Assembly (NCBI GenBank): GCA_945868475.1
Contig: CAMBLM010000007.1
Coordinates: 1 to 64,000, forward strand
Direction: 5' to 3'
Source: an uncultured Ruminococcus sp.
Lineage (GTDB): Bacteria; Bacillota; Clostridia; Oscillospirales; Ruminococcaceae
DNA: 64,000 nucleotides
Shown: positions 1-6,757 of the stretch, one piece after another
Layout: every line of letters starts with the position of its first letter
How positions within the stretch are numbered: position 1 is the first letter of the stretch
Notes under the pieces: model-generated
Database searches by the model: none
Told to the model about the DNA's origin: nothing
The model's input: only the letters and a program-made list of their open reading frames with translations
Position numbers and translations under genes: made by a program

Positions 1-496
1 CAGGAGTTTCATCGGAAAGTACAACGCCGTCCTTGCCAAGAACATCAATGCTCTTAACAGTTACCGTGCCCCCCCAAGTCTGGAGCCAGAACTGAGCGTA
101 CTTATCACTTGTCTTGAATACAGGTGTAGTAGAAAGCCATGTGATAGTGCCGTTTTCGAGGTCAGCGACAACTTCCTTATCGGCTCTGCCCCATTCAATC
201 TGCTTCCAACCGGTAGAATTGGAGTTAGCACCCATTCCACCGCCGATCCATGTTGCGGGATCTGCAACTTCTTCAGCCTTGAATTCAACATGGTATGTTA
301 CACCATATACATCTTCAATTGTGTAGCCGGAGTTTGTAATCCAGGAAGGCTTTTCCTGATCAGGCTTTTCAGAAATAACGTAGAGTGTAGCGTCAGTTCT
401 GTGTGTTTCAGTTGTGAGTGCGAATGCGCTTACAGCCATTGCGGAAACTGCAACTGCTGCAGCTGCAACAGAAGCGATGATCTTCTTGAAATTCAT
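1..496 (-). CDS. Secreted/surface protein, first of tandem array (3' end outside window)
   Basis: The start ATG at 496 follows GGAGG with normal spacing and opens a signal peptide (MNFKKIIASVAAAA, ending near SAFA). The signal peptide is almost identical to that of the next gene upstream. The 165 codons visible here are open to the window edge. After the signal peptide comes a Gly/Trp/Thr-rich stretch typical of a beta-sandwich ectodomain (for example GWKQIEWG and QFWLQTWGG), which could be carbohydrate-binding; that role is inference. It is the most downstream visible member of a minus-strand series of paralogues. The C-terminal anchor carried by its neighbours would lie beyond position 1 and cannot be checked. 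Confidence 0.8.
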   Translation of the reverse strand, partial: MNFKKIIASVAAAAVAVSAMAVSAFALTTETHRTDATLYVISEKPDQEKPSWITNSGYTIEDVYGVTYHVEFKAEEVADPATWIGGGMGANSNSTGWKQIEWGRADKEVVADLENGTITWLSTTPVFKTSDKYAQFWLQTWGGTVTVKSIDVLGKDGVVLSDETP

Positions 497-561
497 TGTT
501 TTTTCCTCCAAAAATTCTTTTTTGCTTTTCAGCATTTTTATAAAGAAGCTTATTTAAAAGC

Positions 562-1269
562 TTACTTTCTCTTCTTAGCAGCGATTGCAGCAGCACCTGC
601 AACAGCCATTACAGAAACGATAACAGCAGCAGATGTGTTGCCTGTAGCTGTAGCTGTTGTAGCAGCTGTATCAGCAGCAGGAGCTTCTTCTGTTGTTGTG
701 TCAGCAGCTGTATCAGCAGCAGGAACGCCGTTCTTCATGATGTCAGCGCTTGTAGCTTCGTCAACTACTGTGAATTCGCCCTCAGGTGAACCTGCGGAAA
801 GTTCAGCGGACTTGATGATAACATCGTTTACCTGGAAAGAAAGGCCGGAAGTTGTTTCATCTTCAACGCCGTCATTGATGTAGCCGTGGAAAGACTGCCA
901 TGTAGCTTCAGGAACTACGAATTCGATAGATGTAACATCCTTGCCGACAACGATGAATCCGTCACCCTTTCTGATAGCTGTATCAGATGTGAACTGGCTT
1001 GTGATCTCGTCCCAGCTCTCAGCTGCGTTCATAGCCTTGAGGAGGTAGTTGCCGTCGCCAATGAGGGGCTCGTGTCTTTCTACTTCGAGAACGACCTTAA
1101 CGTCGCCGCCGATAGCTTCAAATTCGGACTTAGGGATAAGTGCGCTCTGGGACCAGCCGCCTGTGTACTCAGAGTTAAGTGTAACTGTAGCAGCAAATGC
1201 GCTTACAGCGAGTGTGGATACTGCAACTGCAGCTGCAGCAACGGAAGCAATAATCTTCTTGAAATTCAT
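562..1269 (-). CDS. Secreted protein with C-terminal membrane/wall anchor (235 aa)
   Basis: The start at 1269 is chosen because GGAGG precedes it and a signal peptide (MNFKKIIASVAAAA) begins there. The longer open frame to 1356 has no ribosome site. Residues 1-26 are the signal peptide, about 27-165 a variable ectodomain rich in Trp, Gly and acidic residues, then an Ala/Thr/Glu linker, the motif TATGN, a hydrophobic segment and a KKRK tail. That end resembles a sortase-type sorting signal, but the usual Leu/Asn-Pro is missing, so simple membrane anchoring is equally possible. The linker and tail are close at DNA level to those of the neighbour at 1322-2059, which points to duplication or gene conversion. 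I do not recognise the ectodomain. Confidence 0.85.
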   Translation of the reverse strand: MNFKKIIASVAAAAVAVSTLAVSAFAATVTLNSEYTGGWSQSALIPKSEFEAIGGDVKVVLEVERHEPLIGDGNYLLKAMNAAESWDEITSQFTSDTAIRKGDGFIVVGKDVTSIEFVVPEATWQSFHGYINDGVEDETTSGLSFQVNDVIIKSAELSAGSPEGEFTVVDEATSADIMKNGVPAADTAADTTTEEAPAADTAATTATATGNTSAAVIVSVMAVAGAAAIAAKKRK

Positions 1270-1321
1270 TGTTTTTTCCTCCAAAAAATATTTTTGATTT
1301 TTTATAAAGAAGCTTTTAAGC

Positions 1322-2059
1322 TTACTTTCTCTTCTTAGCAGCGATCGCAGCAACACCTGCAGCAGCCATTACAGCAGCAATTGCAGCAGCGGAAGCATTG
1401 CCTGTAGCTGTAGCTGTTGTAGCAGCTGTATCAGCAGCGGGAGCTTCTTCAGTTGTTACAGCTGTGTCTTCTGCAGCACCTGCATAAGCCTTCTGTGCGA
1501 TCTCGTTGCCGTTCTCATCGAAGAACTTGAGGTTGGAAATCGCAACAGTCATAGATGTGATAGCTTCGTGGTTGGACCAGTCCATAAATACGAGCTCGCT
1601 GTCAGCAGCAAGAACTTCTGTAGGAAGAAGGAACTTAACGCTGTCTTCAGCAGTATAAGTTGTGTTAGCCCAGTAAGCGTTTCCGTCGTCATCATAATCA
1701 GGGCTGATCCAGTAGCCTGTGGAATTCTTGCAGCCGAAATATGTGCCGCCGCCTACGCCGTTTCCTGCAGCTGTGCCCTCAGGAATTGTGTAAGTAACAG
1801 TCCATGATGCAGACTTTACCTTTGCAGCGTCAGCTTCGTCAAGAACATCGCCGACAGTGATGCGAGCCTTAGCGGCTGTGCCGTCAGCAGTAGCAGTGAA
1901 TTCAACCTTGTCTTCGCTTGTTGAAATGATGCTTACTGTGTTAGGGTCGTTGTCAGCATAGCTTGCAGCAGACCAGTTTGTAGCATTTGCTGCAACAGCC
2001 ATAAGAGAAGCAGTCATTGCAACAGCTGCAACGCTTGAAATGATTTTCTTCATGTTCAT
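1322..2059 (-). CDS. Secreted protein with C-terminal membrane/wall anchor (245 aa)
   Basis: The ATG at 2059 lies seven bases after GGAGGG; a second ATG two codons on (2053) is also possible. The order is signal peptide (about residues 1-31, ending ANA), a roughly 170-residue ectodomain, an Ala/Thr/Glu linker, TATGN, a hydrophobic stretch and KKRK. The ectodomain differs from its neighbours and carries Asp-Asp-Asp-Gly and aromatic clusters (YWISPDYDDDG), possibly for calcium or sugar binding. About 90 bases at the 3' end are identical to the end of the gene at 2345-3061. A likely promoter with extended -10 lies at 2123-2151. No strong terminator separates it from the next gene, so 2059 to below 496 may be co-transcribed. 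Confidence 0.85.
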   Translation of the reverse strand: MNMKKIISSVAAVAMTASLMAVAANATNWSAASYADNDPNTVSIISTSEDKVEFTATADGTAAKARITVGDVLDEADAAKVKSASWTVTYTIPEGTAAGNGVGGGTYFGCKNSTGYWISPDYDDDGNAYWANTTYTAEDSVKFLLPTEVLAADSELVFMDWSNHEAITSMTVAISNLKFFDENGNEIAQKAYAGAAEDTAVTTEEAPAADTAATTATATGNASAAAIAAVMAAAGVAAIAAKKRK

Positions 2060-2122
2060 TTTGTTTCCCTCCATAATTTGCGGTACTGTATTTTTATTGC
2101 CAGTCCGCCATTTTCATTGCTA

Positions 2123-2151
2123 ATTATAACATTTTAGCATAAAATAAACAA
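2123..2151 (-). promoter_or_regulatory. Sigma-A promoter for the 1322-2059 gene
   Basis: On the minus strand TTGTTT and TATAAT are separated by 17 bases, and the -10 is preceded by TG plus one base (extended -10). It sits about 64 bases before the start codon. Confidence 0.6.
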
Positions 2152-2278
2152 CCGCCAAACTGAATAAAACTTGTTTTATTTTTTTAGTGCTTTTTACAAA
2201 AATGACAAAAAGAGTCCCGACAATTGCTACCGAATGTATAATATTTTGCAGTATTTACATTTTGATATATGTTTTTAT

Positions 2279-2319
2279 AAAAAAACAAGAGTACCGAACG
2301 ACCTCGTCCGATACTCTTG
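2279..2319 (-). terminator. Intrinsic terminator after the 2345-3061 gene
   Basis: A 15-pair hairpin (arms starting CAAGAGTA and ending TACTCTTG, AGGU loop) is followed by seven Ts on the minus strand, 26 bases after the stop codon. Confidence 0.9.
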
Positions 2320-2344
2320 GATAATTGCTTATTTTGAAGTGAAA

Positions 2345-3061
2345 TTACTTTCTCTTCTTAGCAGCGATCGCAGCAACACCTGCAGCAGCCATTACAGCAG
2401 CAATTGCAGCAGCGGAAGCATTGCCTGTAGCTGTGGAAGTTGTTTCTGTTGTTTCAGCAGCATCTGTTGTGTCAGCGGTTGTATCAGCAGCTGCATCAAC
2501 ACCTGTGCCTGCAACTGTGAACTTAACAACGATGTCGTTTGTGCCTGCTTCGAGGCAGGAAGAATCGATCATTGTAGCGGACTTGCTCATGAAGTCACCG
2601 TCAGCAGCACGGCAGTCAACGTTGCCGTCATCGGAAACTTCTTCAGAAGGAGAATTCCACTCGTTGTAGAGGTTAACTCTTGTGTTGATTGCATTGCCGT
2701 CAGCGGAGCAGGTATAGCCATCAGCGATCTTCTGCTCTGTGCCGTTGATCATGATGGAAGTAACTGTGATAGTGTATGTACGGTTAAAGAATGTTTCACC
2801 GTTCTTAACTTCGAGAGCATTGAACTGTGCAAGAGCAATGCCGTCTGCGCCTGTCATGGAAACAGTGTAGTCGCCGTCGCCTGTGATCTGAACGTTTTCC
2901 CATGTAGCGTCGAAATCGCTCCATTCGGAATCGTTGATGTTGAGGTAAGCTGTACCGTCAGCAAAGGAATCTGCGTTCTGAGCAGCGAATGCGCTTACTG
3001 CCATTGTGGATACTGCAACTGCAGCTGCTGCGATAGCAGCAACGATCTTTTTAATTTTCAT
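2345..3061 (-). CDS. Secreted protein with C-terminal membrane/wall anchor (238 aa)
   Basis: The ATG at 3061 follows GGAGG (in GGAGGAATAAC). The layout is signal peptide (MKIKKIVAAIAAAA to about SAFA, residue 26), a roughly 150-residue ectodomain, an Asp/Thr/Ala linker, the motif TATGN, a hydrophobic segment and KKRK. The ectodomain has an Asn/Asp/Ser-rich sequence and two to three Cys (near CSADG, DCRAAD and SSCLE), unusual among the array members. The DNA of the anchor is identical over about 90 bases to the gene at 1322-2059 while the ectodomains are unrelated, so the array looks modular. It has its own terminator (2279-2319) and a gap with a TATAAT-like -10 at 3121-3126, so it is probably a single-gene unit. 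Confidence 0.85.
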   Translation of the reverse strand: MKIKKIVAAIAAAAVAVSTMAVSAFAAQNADSFADGTAYLNINDSEWSDFDATWENVQITGDGDYTVSMTGADGIALAQFNALEVKNGETFFNRTYTITVTSIMINGTEQKIADGYTCSADGNAINTRVNLYNEWNSPSEEVSDDGNVDCRAADGDFMSKSATMIDSSCLEAGTNDIVVKFTVAGTGVDAAADTTADTTDAAETTETTSTATGNASAAAIAAVMAAAGVAAIAAKKRK

Positions 3062-3195
3062 GATGTTATTCCTCCATAAAATTAATTGTTCTCATCTTTT
3101 CCGCTGATGAGCTTAAACCTATTATACTACATTCGGCCGGCAAAATCTATATCAAAAATGCAAAAAATAAAAACGTTTTCATTATGCTATTTTTA

Positions 3196-3232
3196 CAAAA
3201 AGAAACAGCCGTCCGAAAGACCGAACGGCTGT
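3196..3232 (-). terminator. Intrinsic terminator after the 3269-3610 gene
   Basis: A GC-rich hairpin (ACAGCCGTTCGG paired with its near-complement TCGGACGGCTGT) is followed by a TTTCTTTTT tract on the minus strand, 36 bases beyond the stop codon. Confidence 0.88.
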
Positions 3233-3268
3233 GATTCGCTTTTAAAAAGCCTTTTTGTAATCGGATGA

Positions 3269-3610
3269 TTACTTGGAAGCCTTCTTAGCAACTACTGCTG
3301 CAGCAGCAAGAGCTACAGGGATAACTGCGAGAGCGATAGGAGCGTTGCCTGTTGCAGGGTTAGCATCAGTTGTATCATCAGCAACTGTGTCGTCAGCAGC
3401 AACATCATCTGTTGTGTCGTCTTCTTCAGCATCATCAGCAACAGTGTCATCATCTGCATCGTCATCGTCAACTGTATCTGTTACTTCTGTATCTGTTTCA
3501 TCGAGGTTTGCTCCGTCATCTTCGATACCAGCAGCAGAAACTGTAAGGCTGAGCATAGAAGCAGCCATTGCGCAAGCTGCGATCGCAGCAAGAATCTTCT
3601 TCATTTTCAT
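3269..3610 (-). CDS. Small acidic secreted protein with NPATGN sorting-like signal (113 aa)
   Basis: The start at 3610 is set by GGAGG eight bases upstream; an in-frame ATG at 3625 lies inside the ribosome site region and is rejected. Residues 1-31 form a signal peptide ending SAA. Residues 32-85 are an Asp/Thr/Val/Glu low-complexity stalk with repeated AADDT/VADDT units and almost no basic residues. NPATGN, a 20-residue hydrophobic segment and KKASK follow. Asn-Pro-x-Thr-Gly matches the [LN]PxTG logic of sortase substrates, making this the clearest sorting signal in the array. There is no folded domain, so it could be a spacer, matrix or cation-binding surface protein; that is inference. Confidence 0.82.
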   Translation of the reverse strand: MKMKKILAAIAACAMAASMLSLTVSAAGIEDDGANLDETDTEVTDTVDDDDADDDTVADDAEEDDTTDDVAADDTVADDTTDANPATGNAPIALAVIPVALAAAAVVAKKASK

Positions 3611-3674
3611 TGTTGTTTCCTCCATTTAAGTTATTTTTAATCACCACAATCAATATCATTGTGATTATGCTGAT

Positions 3675-3702
3675 ATTATAACATAGTCTGCCCGAAAATC
3701 AA
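3675..3702 (-). promoter_or_regulatory. Sigma-A promoter for the 3269-3610 gene
   Basis: Minus-strand TTGATT and TATAAT are 16 bases apart, with TG one base before the -10 (extended -10). The predicted start of transcription is near 3668, giving a leader of about 58 bases. Confidence 0.7.
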
Positions 3703-3792
3703 AGCATTATTCTGACGTATTTTTTTTGCATTTTCTGTATTTTTTTAAGCAATTTGCCTAAATCGGCGCAAAACCGTGTTCATTTGATTAAA

Positions 3793-3840
3793 AAACGGTT
3801 ACAATGGTTAAAAGCTCTGTAATATTGCAAAACGTTTACA
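3793..3840. promoter_or_regulatory. Two LacI/CcpA-like operator candidates
   Basis: AAACGGTTACA (3793-3803) and AAACGTTTACA (3830-3840) share the pattern AAACGNTTACA with a third site at 44843-44853, just downstream of the cellobiose phosphorylase promoter. The pattern overlaps the 3' part of the CcpA cre consensus and of LacI-family operators in general. Which promoter they serve (minus at 3675-3702 or plus at 3908-3936) is unknown. Confidence 0.4.
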
Positions 3841-3907
3841 TTACCTTTTGTATAATTGCCAAAAACAATAAATTTATGTAATATTTTTATCCTTACGGCA
3901 AAAACTA

Positions 3908-3936
3908 TTGACTTTTTCGGAATTTTGTGATATAAT
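3908..3936 (+). promoter_or_regulatory. Sigma-A promoter, transcript unknown
   Basis: TTGACT and TATAAT are separated by exactly 17 bases. The bases before the -35 (GCAAAAACTATTGAC) are nearly repeated before the promoter at 4119 (GCCAAAAACTGTTGAC), so the two promoters look duplicated. No open frame with a ribosome site begins in the 200 bases downstream. Confidence 0.6.
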
Positions 3937-4118
3937 GATTAATTACAGCAAATTTATGTTATGTTGATTTTGCAATTATATTACACAAGTTAAAGCTTAT
4001 TTTATCCTCATATTCTAAACTTTTCTTTACCGCGGACAGCAAAAGCATCTAAAATAAATATAAATAAGCTTGTTCGTTTGTGCAATCATACAAAAAATGT
4101 TTTTTTAGCCAAAAACTG

Positions 4119-4147
4119 TTGACGTACAGAAACTTATGGTTTATAAT
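4119..4147 (+). promoter_or_regulatory. Sigma-A promoter of candidate small RNA
   Basis: TTGACG and TATAAT are 17 bases apart; the predicted start is near 4154. A strong terminator lies about 130 bases downstream with no gene between. Confidence 0.7.
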
Positions 4148-4153
4148 AATAAC

Positions 4154-4291
4154 GATGTTAGAATTCTTCTAAATTCTATTTTTAAAATGTTTAACATCCG
4201 TTTTGTTGTCTCCTTTCTTTTGTTCTACACATATTTATCTTATTTTAACTCATTTTACTTTTGCAGGACACCGTTGTCCTGCATTTTTTTT
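4154..4291 (+). ncRNA. Candidate small RNA with pyrimidine-rich loop and intrinsic terminator
   Basis: The segment is bounded by a good promoter (4119-4147) and a textbook terminator (GCAGGACA/TGTCCTGC hairpin at 4263-4282, then eight Ts). The 5' end can fold by pairing GATGTTA (4154-4160) with TAACATC (4192-4198). Between the hairpins lies an unpaired U/C-rich run that includes GTTGTCTCCTTTC, which resembles an anti-Shine-Dalgarno stretch and could pair with GGAGG-type ribosome sites such as those of the adjacent secreted-protein genes. No credible open reading frame is present. It could instead be the leader of a lost gene. Confidence 0.55.
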
Positions 4292-4308
4292 GCATTTTTA
4301 TATCATGC

Positions 4309-4337
4309 TTGATTTTTTATATATAATATGGTATAAT
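4309..4337 (+). promoter_or_regulatory. Sigma-A promoter of structured RNA / metG
   Basis: TTGATT and TATAAT are 17 bases apart. The predicted start near 4344 lies 15 bases before the outer helix of the folded RNA that precedes metG. Confidence 0.75.
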
Positions 4338-4343
4338 ATGAGC

Positions 4344-4578
4344 AATAATTTTGAATTTATACTAATTTCAAACCGTTCTATAGACAAGGACAGCAGATAG
4401 AATTTCATCGATAAAGGAAAGTGACCGCAGAGGGGCCGGTCTATCGGTCAGCCCCTCTGGCGGCAGAAAGCCGCCACCTCCACTCATTAGGAGAGATTAC
4501 GCCCGACAAGGGAACTTGACGCCGAGTGATGAAATTATAGCTGTTGTATCTGCCTATAGGTTGGTTTGAAATTAGTAT
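4344..4578 (+). ncRNA. Highly structured RNA upstream of metG
   Basis: The outer helix pairs 4359-4374 with 4563-4578 (16 perfect pairs). It continues inward with CTATAG 4378-4383/4554-4559, CAGATA 4394-4399/4547-4552 and 4401-4409/4528-4536 (9 pairs). Inside are three compact hairpins: CAGAGGGGC/GCCCCTCTG (4428-4459), GGCGGC/GCCGCC (4459-4475) and CAAG-GGAA-CTTG (4507-4518). The unpaired ACTC and GAGTG segments (about 4482 and 4524) could make a tertiary contact. The 3' side of the helix ends six bases before the metG ribosome site and no U-tract follows, so it is a leader or is processed. It lacks T-box, SAM-box, TPP and tmRNA signatures. It may belong to a known large-RNA family (raiA-type is my best guess), which I cannot confirm. 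Confidence 0.72.
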
Positions 4579-4598
4579 CATACGGGAGGATAAAGTTT

Positions 4599-6536
4599 AT
4601 GCCAAAGAAACCTTTTTATATCACGACCCCGATCTATTACCCATCGGGAAATCCGCATATCGGACACTGTTACACCACCGTTGCCTGCGATACCATTGCG
4701 CGCTACAAGCGTATGCAGGGCTATGACGTTATGTTCCTCACAGGAACGGACGAGCATGGTCAGAAGATCGAAGAAAAAGCCAAGGCAGCAGGAGTTACAC
4801 CAAAGGAATACGTTGACGAGATCGTAAAGACTTTCAAAAAGCTTTGGGAATGTATGGGCATCAGCTATGACCGCTATATCCGCACGACCGATGATTACCA
4901 CGTTGAAGCCGTACAGAAAATTTTTAAGGAGCTTTACGACAGAGGATACATTTATAAGGGCGAATATGTCGGAAAATACTGTACTCCGTGCGAAAGCTTC
5001 TGGACAGAATCCCAGCTCATTGACGGCAAATGCCCCGAATGCGGAAGAGATGTTATCGAAGCCAAGGAAGAAGCTTACTTCTTCAAAATGTCGCCGTTCG
5101 CAGACAGGATCGAGAAACTTCTCACCGAAACAGACTACCTCCGCCCGAAGACAAGAGCCACCGAGCTTGTAAACAACTTCATCAAGCCCGGCCTTGAAGA
5201 CCTCTGCGTTTCAAGAACGAGCTTCAAATGGGGAATTCCGATAACTTTCGACCCCAACCACGTTGTTTATGTTTGGATAGATGCGCTTTCCAACTATATC
5301 ACAGCACTTGGCTATGAAAACAGCGCACACAATGACTACGAAAAGTATTGGCCTGCCGATGTTCACATGGTAGCAAAGGATATCATGCGTTTCCACGCTA
5401 TCATCTGGCCTGCAATGCTTATGGCACTCGATCTGCCGCTCCCCAAACACCTTGCAGTTCACGGCTGGATAACCTTTAACGGACAGAAGATGAGCAAATC
5501 GCTCGGCAATGTCGTTGACCCGTTTGTCCTCAGCGAACGCTACGGTGCAGATGCTATCCGTTACCACATTATGCGTGAAATGGCTCTCGGCGCAGACAGT
5601 GCATTCTCCAACGAGATAATGATAAACCGCATCAACTCCGACCTTGCGAACGGACTCGGAAACCTCGTTTCGAGAACCGTTGCAATGACGCTCAAATATT
5701 TCGACGGCACGCTCCCGACCGAAAAGCAGAGCGGCGAATTTGACGATGAACTTATCGCCGAAGCAACATCACTTCTTGCAAAAGTCGATGACTGCGTTGA
5801 GAATACAAGACTTCAGGATGCGCTTATCGCAATTTTCAAGGTAGTTTCGCGCTCGAACAAATACATTGACGAAACCACACCTTGGATACTTGCAAAGGAT
5901 GAGGCTAACAAGCCAAGACTTGCGGCTGTTCTTTACAACCTCCTTGATACGATCAGAATAATCTCCGCAGTTCTCGCTCCGTTTATGCCCGCAACAATGC
6001 CAAAGGTATGGGAACAGATCGGTGCTTCCGAGGACGATGTAAAGTATGAGAACCTCGGCAAGTTCGGCGTTCTCCCTGCAAATGTTACCGTAAAGAAAGG
6101 CGACCTCCTCTTCCCGAGGATCGATGTTGAAAAGGAGATCGATGAACTCAACGCTCTTATCAAGTCCAATGCGCCTGCCGAGGAAGAAGCATCAAATGTC
6201 GTTCCTCTCTCCGATATCATTTCGATCGACGATTTCGGCAAGGTAGACCTCAGAGTTGCGGAAGTTAAGGAATGTGAGAAAGTTCCAAAGGCAAAGAAGC
6301 TCCTTAAACTTCAGCTCGATGACGGAATGGGCGGCAGACAGGTAGTTTCGGGCATTGCAAAATGGTATCAGCCCGAAGACCTTATCGGCAAGAAAGTTAT
6401 CGTGGTCGCAAACCTCTCGCCTGCAAAGCTCTGCGGAGTAGAGAGCGAGGGAATGATCGTTGCCGCTGACGTTGGCGAAGATGCAAGAGTTATCTTCATC
6501 GACAAGGACGTTCCGAACGGAGCAAAGCTTAGATAA
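4599..6536 (+). CDS. metG: Methionine-tRNA ligase
   Basis: Charges tRNA-Met with methionine in the cytoplasm. The ATG at 4599 (645 aa) is chosen over an in-frame TTG at 4566 because GGGAGGA lies eight bases before it. Visible are the class I signature PHIGH (residues 19-23), the zinc-binding Cys set CTPC/CPEC in the connective insert (about residues 125-147), the KMSKS loop (about residue 297) followed by the anticodon-binding helices, and a C-terminal EMAP/Trbp111-type tRNA-binding domain from about residue 540. The length fits the long bacterial form with that appendage. It is a single gene behind a structured leader RNA. The repeat element at 6540 starts four bases after the stop. Confidence 0.97.
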   Translation: MPKKPFYITTPIYYPSGNPHIGHCYTTVACDTIARYKRMQGYDVMFLTGTDEHGQKIEEKAKAAGVTPKEYVDEIVKTFKKLWECMGISYDRYIRTTDDYHVEAVQKIFKELYDRGYIYKGEYVGKYCTPCESFWTESQLIDGKCPECGRDVIEAKEEAYFFKMSPFADRIEKLLTETDYLRPKTRATELVNNFIKPGLEDLCVSRTSFKWGIPITFDPNHVVYVWIDALSNYITALGYENSAHNDYEKYWPADVHMVAKDIMRFHAIIWPAMLMALDLPLPKHLAVHGWITFNGQKMSKSLGNVVDPFVLSERYGADAIRYHIMREMALGADSAFSNEIMINRINSDLANGLGNLVSRTVAMTLKYFDGTLPTEKQSGEFDDELIAEATSLLAKVDDCVENTRLQDALIAIFKVVSRSNKYIDETTPWILAKDEANKPRLAAVLYNLLDTIRIISAVLAPFMPATMPKVWEQIGASEDDVKYENLGKFGVLPANVTVKKGDLLFPRIDVEKEIDELNALIKSNAPAEEEASNVVPLSDIISIDDFGKVDLRVAEVKECEKVPKAKKLLKLQLDDGMGGRQVVSGIAKWYQPEDLIGKKVIVVANLSPAKLCGVESEGMIVAADVGEDARVIFIDKDVPNGAKLR

Positions 6537-6539
6537 ATT

Positions 6540-6757
6540 AGGAATTCGGAATGCGGAATTCGGAATTAATATACCGCCAAAGTTTATAAGTTAAAACACA
6601 AAAGGCGCAATTCACAAAATAACGAAATGTTTACTGTATGTCGTTATTTTGTGAATTGCGCCTTTTCCTATAGATGAAGCCGAACATTGTCTTGTTTTTA
6701 TACTAAACAACGCTCGGCTTATCAATAATTCCGAATTCCGAATTCCTATTCCGAATT
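6540..6757. repeat. Composite intergenic repeat with inverted AATTCGGAATT arms
   Basis: The gap between metG and htrA is almost entirely repeat. The left arm (about 6541-6570) consists of GGAATTCGGAAT units and the right arm (about 6723-6756) of the inverted ATTCCGAATTCC units. Both arms touch the neighbouring stop codons. In the centre is the perfect hairpin at 6600-6666. The same arms recur near the ends of recG, guaB, metY and others in this window. Confidence 0.8.
6600..6666. repeat. Perfect 26-bp palindrome, GGCGCAATTCAC family copy A
   Basis: Positions 6600-6625 and 6641-6666 are exact reverse complements around a 15-base loop. The arms begin AAAAGGCGCAATTCAC, shared with hairpins at 40275-40331 and 49912-49995. 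The T-rich ends on both strands mean it could act as a bidirectional terminator for the convergent metG and htrA. Confidence 0.85.

Noticed and set aside
290..883. 197-residue plus-strand open frame opposite the surface-protein genes
   Set aside because: Cys/Ser-rich translation of the Ala-rich opposite strand; no ribosome site.
3641..3790. Further promoter-like TATAAT matches in the AT-rich gap
   Set aside because: The sequence is so AT-rich that isolated -10 matches without a spaced -35 carry little weight.
4344..4598. T-box or SAM riboswitch before metG
   Set aside because: The T-box sequence AGGGTGGNACCGCG and SAM-box core are both absent.
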